Assembly (NCBI RefSeq): GCF_000150275.1
Contig: NW_002060952.1
Location: forward strand, 828,482 to 892,481
DNA length: 64,000 bases
Direction of reading: 5' to 3'
DNA from: Trichoplax adhaerens
Taxonomy: Eukaryota > Placozoa > Uniplacotomia > Trichoplacea > Trichoplacidae
This document shows, piece by piece, positions 10,541 through 22,500 of this stretch (position 1 is the stretch's first letter; the number at the start of each line of letters is the position of its first letter). A program made the translations under genes and the position numbers. A model generated the notes under the pieces. The model saw nothing but the letters and a program-made list of their open reading frames with translations. It did no database searches and was not told where the DNA came from.

Positions 10541-13500
10541 TAGATGTTTAGGCGAAGTTAAACAGATACTAAGAAGTAACATTTATTGTAAAAAAAATTC
10601 GATAATTGAATGGGTATCGTCTGGATATGCTTATAGCAATTTTGAATGTCTTGAAGATAAATTATAGTATTTTGTGATAGTACCATAGGAGTGTTAATTG
10701 TCATGTATGATTACTAACACTGCATATGAGTACAATCCTATACATTTCATTTCTGCTAGGAAAACGCCTTATTTTATAGCCATTAATAGGATTTTTAACA
10801 TTGGTTAAAGTGCAGAATTTATGGATAAAGTTTATTTTAAAAATAAATATTTAGAATATTACATATGTTTCAACTAGCGTGCATATCAGTGCAAGCGCAT
10901 CATTCTACACGATTTTTAGAAGATTCAAGATAATGTAGTTTACTCCTATGTAAACTTTGTAAAGTTTCTATTTCATTTTAAATAGGTAAATTAATATTTG
11001 ATTCGCTAGTTCTACAAGTGACATAGTCCATTAAATTGCGCTTTGAAATTTTATGCAAGTATGATATTAAATAACGGTGAACAAAAAATATACCTACCTT
11101 TGAGCTAAAATAGGTATTACAAACCGAGGTTTGCCACAATGAAATTATAACTACGATCGTTTCGTTGAGCTTCTCTTTTCAACATTGACATACAGTACAT
11201 CTCAAATACAAACGATCTCTAATCTGTCGGTATTTGCAATAACTACGCTCCTCTCTTAGAGTAAACTCTAAAGCCCAAATTTATTAGCTAATTAATTAAT
11301 ATACAGTGCATAATACAGCTACGCAAGTATCGACTATCATTACTAAGATGTCGGTATGAAAACATACTGTTATCCCTAAAAATATGTATGAAATTTTAGA
11401 TAAGAGTTTTACCTATGTTTAGCAAGCTACACTTTCTATTGAAATAAGATAACATTCTCTATAAAAAATCGCTTCGTGATAAGAATCTATCTCAATAACT
11501 AGAGATCGAAGTACAGCATTAAGGAGTAACACGTTATTCAATATCAGTTCTTCTATGTATAAATCTTATGGGATATAGGAACTCATATATTATTATATAT
11601 AGACGAATATGATAAGGCAGAAACTGGCAGTGCACGTGATCGATATAGTCTATAAAGGATATACTTATAATTTTATAAAATTTTGAATAATATCTTAACT
11701 TTTAGTACTGCAATTATCCCAGATAAAATTTGTTCATTAGTATTACTTACCTAGAGATAACTATTCTCGTTCGATTACCCTCCTAAACAAATGCAAGCTA
11801 TGGAGGTGAATCTTAGTCTCGATGCTTTCACAATTTCCTATAAGTAGAAATAACTAGTCATGAAGATTTATTAGATTAATCTGAATTGGTTGATGGATGT
11901 GTCAGTTACATATGTTTCAAACCAGAATTTCTTTTAAAATATCTTTGAAAATTCCTGCATCCTTATGCTCTTTTTCAATAAAGCTATGTGAATTAAGTAT
12001 TGCTAGTGTCGTGCATATAGAAATGAAGATAACAAATCTGGCGAATTATGATTTAATTATTGAGGATCCTGCAAGATATGATGTAGTTATCTAGTATATT
12101 TACAGTACATGTTATACACTCTAACTTAGTACTGTTACGAATACGCACGGATATCATCCTGCTGTACAACATAAGATAGTATAACTGTATTGGCACTTGT
12201 TATCATAAGAGAACTATATCCAGGCAGGTGATCTGATTCATCGGTAACCAACCAGTAGCCGAAAGACTACATACTTATAACTGTCCACATCATACAATCA
12301 GTCATTCAACAGTTCTAGTGTTAAGAGATACTCTCTAAGTAGCGAAGTTCTTGAGATATCTATTGTGGAGAACATTCGTGGTATATAACCTCTTACATTG
12401 CTAAGAGTAATTCTAATTCTATTTGGATAGAAGTTAATAAACGTAACTTGTAGAGATTACACGAATAATACTTCATCCCTGAGTCTTTACCGGAGTACCT
12501 CAACGTCAAGTCACATATACGTATATTCATCAAGGGCTACATTTATAACATACGATCGAAAAAATTTTAATCTAACTTATAGATTAGCAAGTTGTTTGGG
12601 ACTTAAGATTTAGACATGGATAATTATTGCTGCTATCGTAGCGTGCAATTATATTTACCATCAAGTTATGACATCCAATATAGCAATTTGACCATCAAAA
12701 GGCCCGTCATAATTTCAGCTGGCTATGATTGTTTGAGCAGTTCGATGTCATTCTTAGGGAATTATTTACAAAATACCTTTATGATGGTATAATTACAATG
12801 GAAAAGCCGATTTGATTGATATAACGAAGTAAATGTAAAAGGAATATCACTCTATAATTGAATTTAAATCGAGATGTTAGCCTGATTAATATCAGCAGTA
12901 AGACTCTTTTAAAAATATATAAATTAGTACAGTACAATTCAACTTTCAGCAGATACACAAGTTAAAAATGTACTTTAATCTAATCTTAAATTATAGAGAA
13001 CTAATATTGCCGTAATTATCTGTTTCAGTAGATAAACCGCGAACTAAGAGTTAGACAATTCATTTACTGTATAGAGTATCTAATTTTACACATGTTCATG
13101 TACATTTACTACTTTGGTTACTGTCTCCTTAGCTGTGATTTACAACGAACAGTTTCTCAAAAAGTATGGATTATTGCATAATCGTAGTAGCAAGATTATA
13201 AATCTTCACTGTCATTTAAATGCTGATATTTTACGATGACATTGTTTGAGACAATATAAAATGAGACAAAATACGGTACACATATGTTAACATATAAACA
13301 TACAAATAATAATAAAAAAAAAATACGAAAATGAATTTATATTGTTTTTAATGGTCATTAAGAAACGAAATTGAGCAGGTGATATTGATCTCATTGATAA
13401 ATGAATATGGTTGCAGCTGAGAGCATCATTAAAACTACATATAATATAGGCGTTAGGTATCGCATTTTGTTAGATGCTGAAGCACTTTGTATTCATTTTA

Positions 13501-13610
13501 TAACAATTTTTATTATAGCATAATATACAGTAGAACTGTTTATTGTCAAGACCGAAATTAAATTGAACAAGTTTTGTACAAAGAAACTTCTATACCTCAA
13601 TGTAAGTCAC

Positions 13611-13711
13611 ATTGTAAAGATGAGAACACCATCTACAGATTCATTTATATCTTCTGGAAGAAGATTTTGAAGGACACTATAACTACGCCAATAACCAATT
13701 TCAATTGAAAG
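13611..13711 (-). CDS. Candidate internal exon, unassigned
   Basis: On the minus strand a 101-nt segment follows CTAAG and precedes GTGACT. It reads without stops for 33 codons and is protein-like in composition: LSIEIGYWRSYSVLQNLLPE followed by an acidic stretch and VLIFT. It enters in phase 0 and leaves in phase 2. No neighbouring exon with matching phase was found, and I do not recognise the family. It may be chance. Confidence 0.22.
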
Positions 13712-14904
13712 CTTAGGTAAGTACCATAACAAAATTTAAAGTTTTATTCATTCAGCTTCTATACTGCTCGTATTTCCTTATTAATAAAATTAATAATTAA
13801 TGATCAAGACAGAAACTGATAGATGAATATATTCATTGAATTATCAGAGATTTTAAGGTTGTACAGTAGCCTTGCCGTTATGTTCGATAACCGTAATATA
13901 TGCATTCAAATAGATATCAGAACACATTCTGTAATCAATAACTAGACCGGAAAACGCATATTTTAGGCAAGATATTACGTACAATCTAATCGCTAGATCA
14001 TTTTATAACTACCGCTTTTTCTCTTAATTGATTTATGATCAGAAAGTATAATAGTTGTAATTAGCCCACGTTCAAATATAAAGTAAGATTCTGAAATTAT
14101 TTTAAATGCTACGGTATGTTTTCAGAATTAATGTGAGTACTTTTTAACTTCTGCATATCAATGTGGTATAATTAATAATAAGAAGAAAATATGTCTGCTG
14201 TTAATAATACGAGATACACCAACTAATTTTACTTTTCATTAAAATACAGTAGTTGATGTACGAAATGCTTGCTTTTATCTACGACTCCTATTGACTAAAG
14301 AAAGAATTATTGAATCAAAAAGGCATTGATTTTAATTTAAAATTACTCCATTATAACTATTTATAAAGGATTTGACATCCTATTTACCCCTTAGCGTAAG
14401 ATAATTAAAATTTTCCATTAGTGTAAGTTGTACAAGTGGATGTGTATTAATAAAGGAAATAGATATCATTTACTGATAGAATAATATTAATAATTTTTAT
14501 ATCCAAGTGTAGATTGAGTGAAATATCCATTATCATCATGATATGCAAGCGATCCAAGTAGGTAACTTGATAAATAATTAATACTTGCATGGTCTGAATA
14601 GTTGGATAATGGATATATAAAGTGCCGATTATTCTAACTAAAGAGGATATGACACGAAAAAATAGAGGCATTATTCAATCTCGTTGACGTCTGATTTTTT
14701 CTAATAAATAATTTGATCATGAGTTGATAATGTATGATATATGTTAAAGTAATTAGTGAAACAGATTACGTATTGGCTGTTTTAATTACTATTAAGAATT
14801 GCATTCAATGGAATGGATGAGAGAAAGAGTGTATGCGTTTGTTGGGCTACGAATAGTACTGTACTGTCCGTTATTTTGCTGTCGATCAAATCAATAATTG
14901 TTGT

Positions 14905-15325
14905 CTAGTTCCTCACATCCGTATCAGCTAGTGTAGTTTTTGTTCTACTAAACAATGCCAACCGTTTCTCCAAATCTATCAATATAAATAAGGGTGGATT
15001 TGATTTAACGATAAGTTGAATCTATTGTCGTTGTCCAAGGCCTTCTATAGTAAAATTGCCATCATTACAGGCCATTTTCTAATTGGCATAATAATTTTTG
15101 ATAGCAACATATTATTGTTATTATTCAATTTGCCCGAATTGCCCAATTTTTAAGTTCATTTTCGTCGTGGTTACATCATTTCATTTCCCTAACAAAAATT
15201 GACGAGTAAAAGTATGCGCTTACTACTATAGGTTTTGTCCATTCGTAAACAGCCATGGCTATGACGGAGACGTGATAGGATGTGAAATTTCTTGGTAGAC
15301 GTATAGTAAAATAAAAACGAATCAT
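14905..15325 (-). CDS. Candidate small gene(s), unassigned
   Basis: Minus-strand reading gives an ATG-initiated segment, 15325-15224 (MIRFYFTIRLPRNFTSYHVS then a hydrophobic run and YEWTKPIV), before a GTAAGC donor. Downstream, 15044-15010 (RPWTTTIDSTY) and 14975-14905 (LEKRLALFSRTKTTLADTDV, then RN and stop) join in phase 1 with each other. After the first segment a phase-0 acceptor leads into GNDVTTTKMNLKIGQFGQIE followed by two stops, so the pieces may be one 54-codon ORF plus an unrelated pair, or an incompletely resolved gene. No family was recognised. Confidence 0.25.
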
Positions 15326-18300
15326 TATTGAACTAATTGGCTGAAGATTGAATTAATTTGGCTATATTTTCAACGTGGGCCATCTATCAAAACTTGTCTG
15401 CTTTGGTATCAACCATTACTCAAGTTATACCAGCACCTGCACCTGCTAATTCAATTGCAGGTTAGCAGTAAGTAATTTTTCAATCAAAAAGTTAACTAAA
15501 ATTTAATTGCAATAACGAAAGCCAAATTTTTTATTGAGTTCTAAAAGTGCTTTCATAAACCGTTACAGTTATTAAAAACATGAATACTGTAGATATTTTT
15601 ACACCGATGCTATGACAACTCAGGTAGTGAGACGATTTTGTATTCGTGAGTACGATAAAATGCAAATTATTTTTTTTGCCTTACAGTATTCATTACAACG
15701 CTACTTACTATAATGAATAGCCAATATCGCTATGCTACTCACCATTTTTATACTACTATTCCATTTCGATTTCTAGTTGAGTAAAGTAATTGTTAAATAT
15801 ACTGTTGGTGTTAAGTAAGATTTACAGGCCAACCACTAAAAACCCTAGAGAAAATTATGAAATTCTTCTCATTCGCATTGTCCATGACAAAATCATCTCA
15901 TTGATCTTATAACTCACTCTATTATTATACTATCCAATTTGTACTTTAAATTCTAGTTTATGAAAAGAAATGGAGATAATATTTCATACGATCTTTACAA
16001 TATGGTATAAAGTAGTCGATTACACTTAAGTGATACACTGCGAAAATATACCTTTGTGAGAAATCAGTTTCTTAGTGCGGTGTTAAAACTTAATTTGCAT
16101 CTTTACCGCGATAGCTAAGGTTGACTGACACTTAATTTAATTAAATTCTTGCCGATGTCTTTAAAAAGGATGCGCTATATCTAAATTGTATAAGTTTATC
16201 GGTAGAGAATTGTAATCTCTTCGATGAATTTTCCGTTAAGTGTTATCACAAATTTTAAGCAGATAGTGAATATCTCATTTTTTTCTATTTTCTTGACACT
16301 CCTTAATATGATCAACGCTATTAGATGGGCTTACAATTAATTTTCGATTTGTAGCGAATCTATTTAAATCAGAAATTTGATGGAAGAAAGAATACTAAAC
16401 AAATAGACCAATTTTTATTCTCTATGTCCACATCCACATGCTATGACGCGTTTTCTATGCACGTCCAGTACTAGCATATTTTTATTTGATCTGTGGACTC
16501 AAATTGGATTAAAAAGGGTATATTTCAACAAAATAATTATATATTACGCTTGAGTAATAAAATCAATTGAAAGTTAAATTTTTTGCTTATATAAATTGAT
16601 ATTATTGATAACGTAGCATCATAAGCTATCCTATTTAAAAAATTCTATTCCTCGATATGTAAGTGTGAGTTTTAAAGGATATGCTGATCTGGTATCATTA
16701 ATAAATTCAACTGAAGAATTGATAATTAGTTAATCCGGTGCTAGCAATTTTCTTTCAAGAAGTTCTTTGATAGTAGAAGCTCTGATTTAGTAGAAATCGT
16801 TGATGCTTTAAGACTTAAGATTTATATGCCATGTGGACATCGATTGAACTTTTGTAAGCGATAATCGCTGGTGGATGGGATTGCATTATTTAATCGATAT
16901 CTGATTTCCCTATCACTTCAGTATCTTAGATACCGTAGTATTCGTAGATTAGAACTAGTTTTAAGTTCTATCTTCCTATAAATTAACTAGATAAATTATG
17001 AAAGTGGTACATAATCGAGGGAATGCTTTTCAAGACTTGGTTTGAAATCAAATCTTTAGCAAACAATACCAAATCATACAATTTATGAATCTCGTCTAAC
17101 GCCATAACAAGAGTATATATAGCGTAAAGTAGTTGCAACACCTTAGCTTATACATAGATTTTATCATGATAGAGGTCTATTCTCAATTTCTCATGCTTTT
17201 TACGTTAGTGCTCGTTCGTAGAACAGATATTAATTGTGCATTGAATAATAATATAACTATACTTTGACAGTTAATGTGAAATGATATGACAAGTATTGAA
17301 GCGATTGAGGTTAAATGAAAGCTAGTGATCATCTTGAAAAATGAATTGAACTACTTTTGATGCGTGAATATGCTTAACTAGCTGATTGGTTTTAAAAATT
17401 CTCTCGATCAAAAATGATTGTTTCTTTGTAAGACGAATAGTATAAATGCGCTTTTTCATATGTCGGCTGCTGTCCACAAATACTTTATTTCAAACCAACT
17501 ACTGCAGGAATCTTTGCGTAAGCTGCAAATTCATTTCGATTACAGAAACGACAAGATTTTATTTTTGGCTGAGATTAGATTTTGAACATATCTGTGTAGC
17601 AGTACAATTGATTCCTTAGGATCCATTTTAGGGTCCAATTTAATCACATAAAATTGTTAGTGTATATTTAAATATCAACGATAAAGAGCTATAATGGCTT
17701 AAAAACTAAATTCAACATCTTTAATTTTTTTACCCTCTTGTTTTCTACTGTAGCTATCGATGGTACGATACTAACTAAAATCAAATAAGAAACCAAATTA
17801 ATACAGTTAACCTATATTCAGATCGATAATACAATTTTATATCGCTCAAAACATCATAATTATCCTCCATGCTATAATGAATTGTAATAATTAACTTTGA
17901 TACTTTATTTTTATAAGATAGAATTTAACATTGCTCGCAGATTAACGAATGCTAACTTAGAAATAGATCATTTCCGAGAGGCTTCGACAGTAATGATGTT
18001 GGATATTCTTAGACAGTCCATATACTTGGCAATCAACTTTCCTGTTCATTACAGTACTTGCTTAGCTGCCATCGAATATTTCTTTTGAAATTTTTCCAAC
18101 ATTTAAAGATCTAATTTATCCTATGATTTGTGCTTCCAATTTATGTCAATATGCGATAGTTACTCACATTTGCATTTGACTGTTTAGATAACGATTTCCC
18201 TATCATTGTTGCTAGCTATTACTTTAATCCATGAAAAAAATTAATATTTTGATAAACCGCAGTCTAATTGCTGGATAAAATTAAGCGAAGTAATTCATCT

Positions 18301-18492
18301 TAGTAATACAGCTGTTACAGTGAAAGATCTCCATTCTTCTACGGGCAGTTTTTAATTGTTGCCGTGATGTTATATAAAGTTATAGAAAATAAATTTCTCT
18401 TTAATTGATTACATAGGCCAACTGTAAACAATTAATTAGTAGACATCTTGGTGTTGCAAACTGAATGAATGCTTTTTCAAGAATTATAAGCC

Positions 18493-19492
18493 ATGACTTT
18501 AACTTTGCCTTGCTGTACGATTGGTCAACAGCCTTTGGCTAAGCCAAAAATTGTCATTGATGAAGAAGGCAAAAGGGTAATTTGCATTGCTAAAATTGAT
18601 GCCAATATCATACAACGAGCCATGATTAGGCACTCGTGCTACTGGAGTCTGATACCAATTTATGGCTGTTTTGGATTGCAACCTTTGCGTGCCATATGTT
18701 GGGCATCTAATGAGAGTCGGTTACAAGCGGAAGCCATCCATTTAATCCTTTATGAAAGCTACCTACAATTAGACGTGGATAGCTATCCTATGTTTTGTAC
18801 TTGCAGTGGATCCGGACCACCTCCAGATCCTTACAATGAATTTAGTAAGTTAAAGGAACACGATAGCTACAACTGATTCTACGCTGTTTTATAATTAAAA
18901 AAAGAGTTAATATTCCTGTAGATGATAAAATCTCTTTTCAGACCGATAGGATATAAATCAGGCGAATTTAAGTCTTAGCTTAGGCATTATATTGCGGCAT
19001 AATGCTAGTATTTATTTTACTCGTAACTGAGCAATTTTTTACTTTTTAAAATTGCTAGCATTTTGTTCAATCTTGCCAGCTACATCAACTGCGATTGACT
19101 TGAGTGATATTAAAGATATCAAAATAGAAAGCTTTATGGGTTGCCAAAGGTTACATATTGTTGGCCACGTTAATGAAGAGCGTGTTTCTATCATTGTGCT
19201 AGGAATTGAAAACCTTAATGAATTTACACAATTATTAGAAATTTATACGGTCAAATGTAAAGATAGAAACAATTCTATGACCAATGGCAACAATAATAGC
19301 CAAAATAATCATCGTATTACAAAAAGTTATACCGTCGAAAGTTGCTTAAATGGTTATCATTCTTCATCACGAGGTTCTCTAGCGGTCAATACTAGCATAA
19401 CAGTTGGGCTGGAAAATCCTTTACGAGTTGTAAAAGAAAATGAATTTAAGGAAAAGCCTAGTACTAGCGAGATATCACCAATTGCTTTATGA
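18493..19492 (+). CDS. Uncharacterised protein with PH-like C-terminal half (paralogue 2)
   Basis: Two exons, 18493-18844 (donor GTAAGT) and 19080-19492 (acceptor TTGCCAG), join in phase 1 and encode 254 aa. It is a paralogue of the gene at 9593-10540. Shared segments are WS(L/F)(I/V)P, SRLQAEAIHLILYESYLQL, C-x-C-x-G-x-x-PPP-x-PY just before the intron, then the PH-like half IDLSDIKDIKIES ... VSIIVLGIENLNEFTQLL. It has a longer N terminus and adds an approximately 85-residue low-complexity tail rich in Asn and Ser (for example NNSMTNGNNNSQNN). The cysteine cluster of paralogue 1 is largely lost: two cysteines remain in the matching segment. Cellular role unknown. A cytosolic or membrane-peripheral protein is likely, since there is no signal peptide and no convincing membrane span. 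Confidence 0.72.
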
Positions 19493-19579
19493 ATAGTAAT
19501 ATATCCAAGCTACTAATTATATCATTCGTTACACACAACAGAATTCTCATCAAAAATTAAGTATTTTCTAACTTCTTAC

Positions 19580-19585
19580 AATAAA
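19580..19585 (+). terminator. Polyadenylation signal AATAAA, PH-like paralogue 2
   Basis: AATAAA lies about 90 nt after the TGA stop of the gene ending at 19492, the usual distance for a cleavage signal. AATAAA is frequent by chance in this composition. Confidence 0.4.
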
Positions 19586-22500
19586 GGAAATTTTGAAAGG
19601 GTTAATGAAATTTTAATCCTTTCTTAATGCGTATTTGATTTAAATTAAGATAATATAACTATTTTAAGGCAAAGAGTAAGCGTGATTATTTACTTAAAAC
19701 CTATACACTCAATTTAGCTCATCAGTATACTAGCAATAAGTCTGTAGCACTGATCTAATGGCAAGAAAAGTATAAAAATTATCCATAATGGTACCAACTT
19801 CAATGGTTCTAGTAATAATAGAAATACTCTATATCGTCGGCTACACCTAGACTTCGTACTATCAAGCAGCCATGTATTAGGTTGAGAAGATAAAACTGCA
19901 TAAGTAAATTTTCAAAATAAGACTAGAATTTATGCTAGTTAAAGTTGGACAATACATGAAACTGCTTTGACTACAATATTTCTAAAGTGTAACTGTTGCC
20001 TTTAAAACTTAAATTCAGACTTTGATCGAAATCGTAATAAAACTAAAAGTTGGTTCGCTATTTATGAAGACATTGTCAACGTCATTGCGATTACCGTGGT
20101 GTTAATACGGTATTCTGCCTTGAGCTATCGATGACTTCGCAGATGATTGTGGAAAACGTAGAACTACTAATCCCTATAATATTAAAGGTATTTGTATACG
20201 TATTTTGTTAATATTTGTGTAACCAGTCTAATTTGTTATAGACCAATGGATGCTATGATTATTTCAACAATGTGATGAAGGATTATTTACGGTACATTGG
20301 TTGAGTGATTGAATAACGACTTATATCGTTTTTTCTAATGGTGCATTTCATATGCTTGTAGCGAAATCTATGAATAATTCACACTCGTGTAGTAATATAG
20401 ATAATCAAGGCCACTTTACCTACATATAAGTTAGTGATCAAAACCTGATCGCTTTAATAGTATTGCGAAGTAAAATAGCTAGTAAAACTATATCGAAAAT
20501 TAATTATGATTACTTCTAATTGATAAATAATACTCAAATAATTAAGATTTAAATTGGAAAATTTTAAAATACCTGATATACCAGTAATCATAATTTAGGG
20601 GTTTAATTTAAATTACATAAATTAAGAGGAAGATTGCTTCATTCTATAAGAAACTGTAGCAGATTAATGTCTTCGTATGCTCATTACATGAAATTTGCTG
20701 ATAGTAATCTTGGTATCGTTTACAACAGAAAGCAAATATAGCTGTCGTAACCCAATAAAGGGTATCGTTGTGAAATCTAGCTACTAGCAAAAATGGTTTT
20801 TAGTTTCATTAACAATTTGTTTAAAAGTAGCGAGAAGTTCATGAAATTGTGAATATAGCGAATTTCTTACCTAATTCTTTAGTACAGTAATTGAGATACG
20901 GTCTGAATGCATTTGATCTATAGCTGTTAGCAATATATAACAGTTCATTGCTACTATCTATTACTAGTCGTTGCTATAAAGCATACATCGACCAGCAATT
21001 ACCTGAATCTGGCGACCTAATTATGAAATTTTCTGCTTACTGGAGGTACACCGACTAAAGTTCTAAAGATACACCTATGATTAAATTCCTTTAATCAGTA
21101 GCAATTCTAAACCAACTGTTGTGATAGATACCGCATTATTATTGCGAGAATGTTCTCACGCATATTCCAGTTCTGCTATTTAATTTTCCTTTAATTTTCT
21201 AATATGCGTATCTTTATGTAAGTATATATTAACTGTAAGTATGGCTTCCATACCGTAAATATCTGATATTTACATAGCTTATACAGCATTAATAAAGTTT
21301 GGCGATTAGTTGCAAACTACACCTACAATAACAACATTGAATCTTGGTGATACGCTGAATAAAACAGCTTCCGTAATAAACAAACAAATACTACACTACA
21401 AAATCATATCTTTACATAAGCAACAGATTTCAACAACGAATACTCTTACTATGGCTAATAAGCGTTAGCTAGAAATTACTACTACATTACACATACTTAT
21501 TGTAGGAGTAAAATGCTTATTATCTGTTCGAACATCGTTACATTGGTCTTTGAGTATATAAATGATGAATTTCAGCAAGTAATGAAACGTTGATAAATTT
21601 GCTACACCATTATGAATTAAGTATTGTCATATTTTGATACAGTATGTTAATTTATAGCATGATAGGCAGTGTTACATGGGCAAGTTTACTCACTTTAATG
21701 ATATCTATCCAACGGAAAGATATTGATCGAACGCATATGATGGTGTACGCGTAGATGTAGAAAAATATCTTACAATTTGTTTTAGTTTACAACCATTGGA
21801 ATTACTAAGTCACTATACTAGTTGTTTCAGTTCTAACAAACATTTACGACGATAAAGATATAATTTTCAGCGATTATGCCACTTACTATCGACCACTGAT
21901 ATCGTAATTTAATTTAACCAAATATTTATTTCCTGATATGTAATTCAAGAAGCCTTAAGATTTTACAAATATGATCTGAACCATAAGACTTATAACATTA
22001 GTCTGTTTATTATAGTTGGACATAAAACTTGAATTCATATTTATCGCAATTCCAATTTATAAATATATGTTATTGGTACTGATAACGTACAACTAGGAAT
22101 GCCAAATTAATTAATGCGAATATATAACCTAGCATTGAATTAATTCGGTTTAGGTAACATTGTGCACTAATTCCGTTCAAAACGAAGATAGCGCGGTTAT
22201 ATCTCCTCTTTCCTGTTATAAAACTTAAACCTTATTTCTATTGAACATCATTATTCCCAAATTTCTGTTATGTATAACGATCGTTAATGGTATTAAAGTG
22301 CTAAATTTCATTCAGCGTTTAGTAATAAAGTAACCGACTAATTTAACTTTTTGCAAAACAGTTTCTGTAATGTCATATGCATACGGTATAATACAGTAAA
22401 GGGTCATTGCAAAGGCCAGCTTTTATGAAGGGCTATTTTTATCTTCTGTATCAATACTGCCTATTTTCTTACGCAGCTGATAATTACGATTAAAAATTGC

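Larger units (their letters stand above)
10541..18492. other. Spacer between the two PH-like paralogues; only weak candidates
   Basis: About 8 kb of AT-rich DNA. Apart from the weak minus-strand candidates at 13611-13711 and 14905-15325 listed separately, I found no exon set that can be joined. The interval 12100-12450 is slightly less AT-rich than its surroundings but matches nothing known to me. No tRNA, rRNA or tandem array was recognised. Confidence 0.4.

Noticed and set aside
10570-10670. Open run after PH-like paralogue 1 (IEWVSSGYAYSNFECLEDKL)
   Set aside because: It follows several stop codons after the gene's end and has no acceptor that would connect it in frame; treated as chance.
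15361-15471. Plus-strand segment with an alanine-proline run (VIPAPAPANSIA) before GTTAGC
   Set aside because: The frame is closed by TGA just upstream, with no acceptor AG or ATG between, so it cannot be an exon as it stands.
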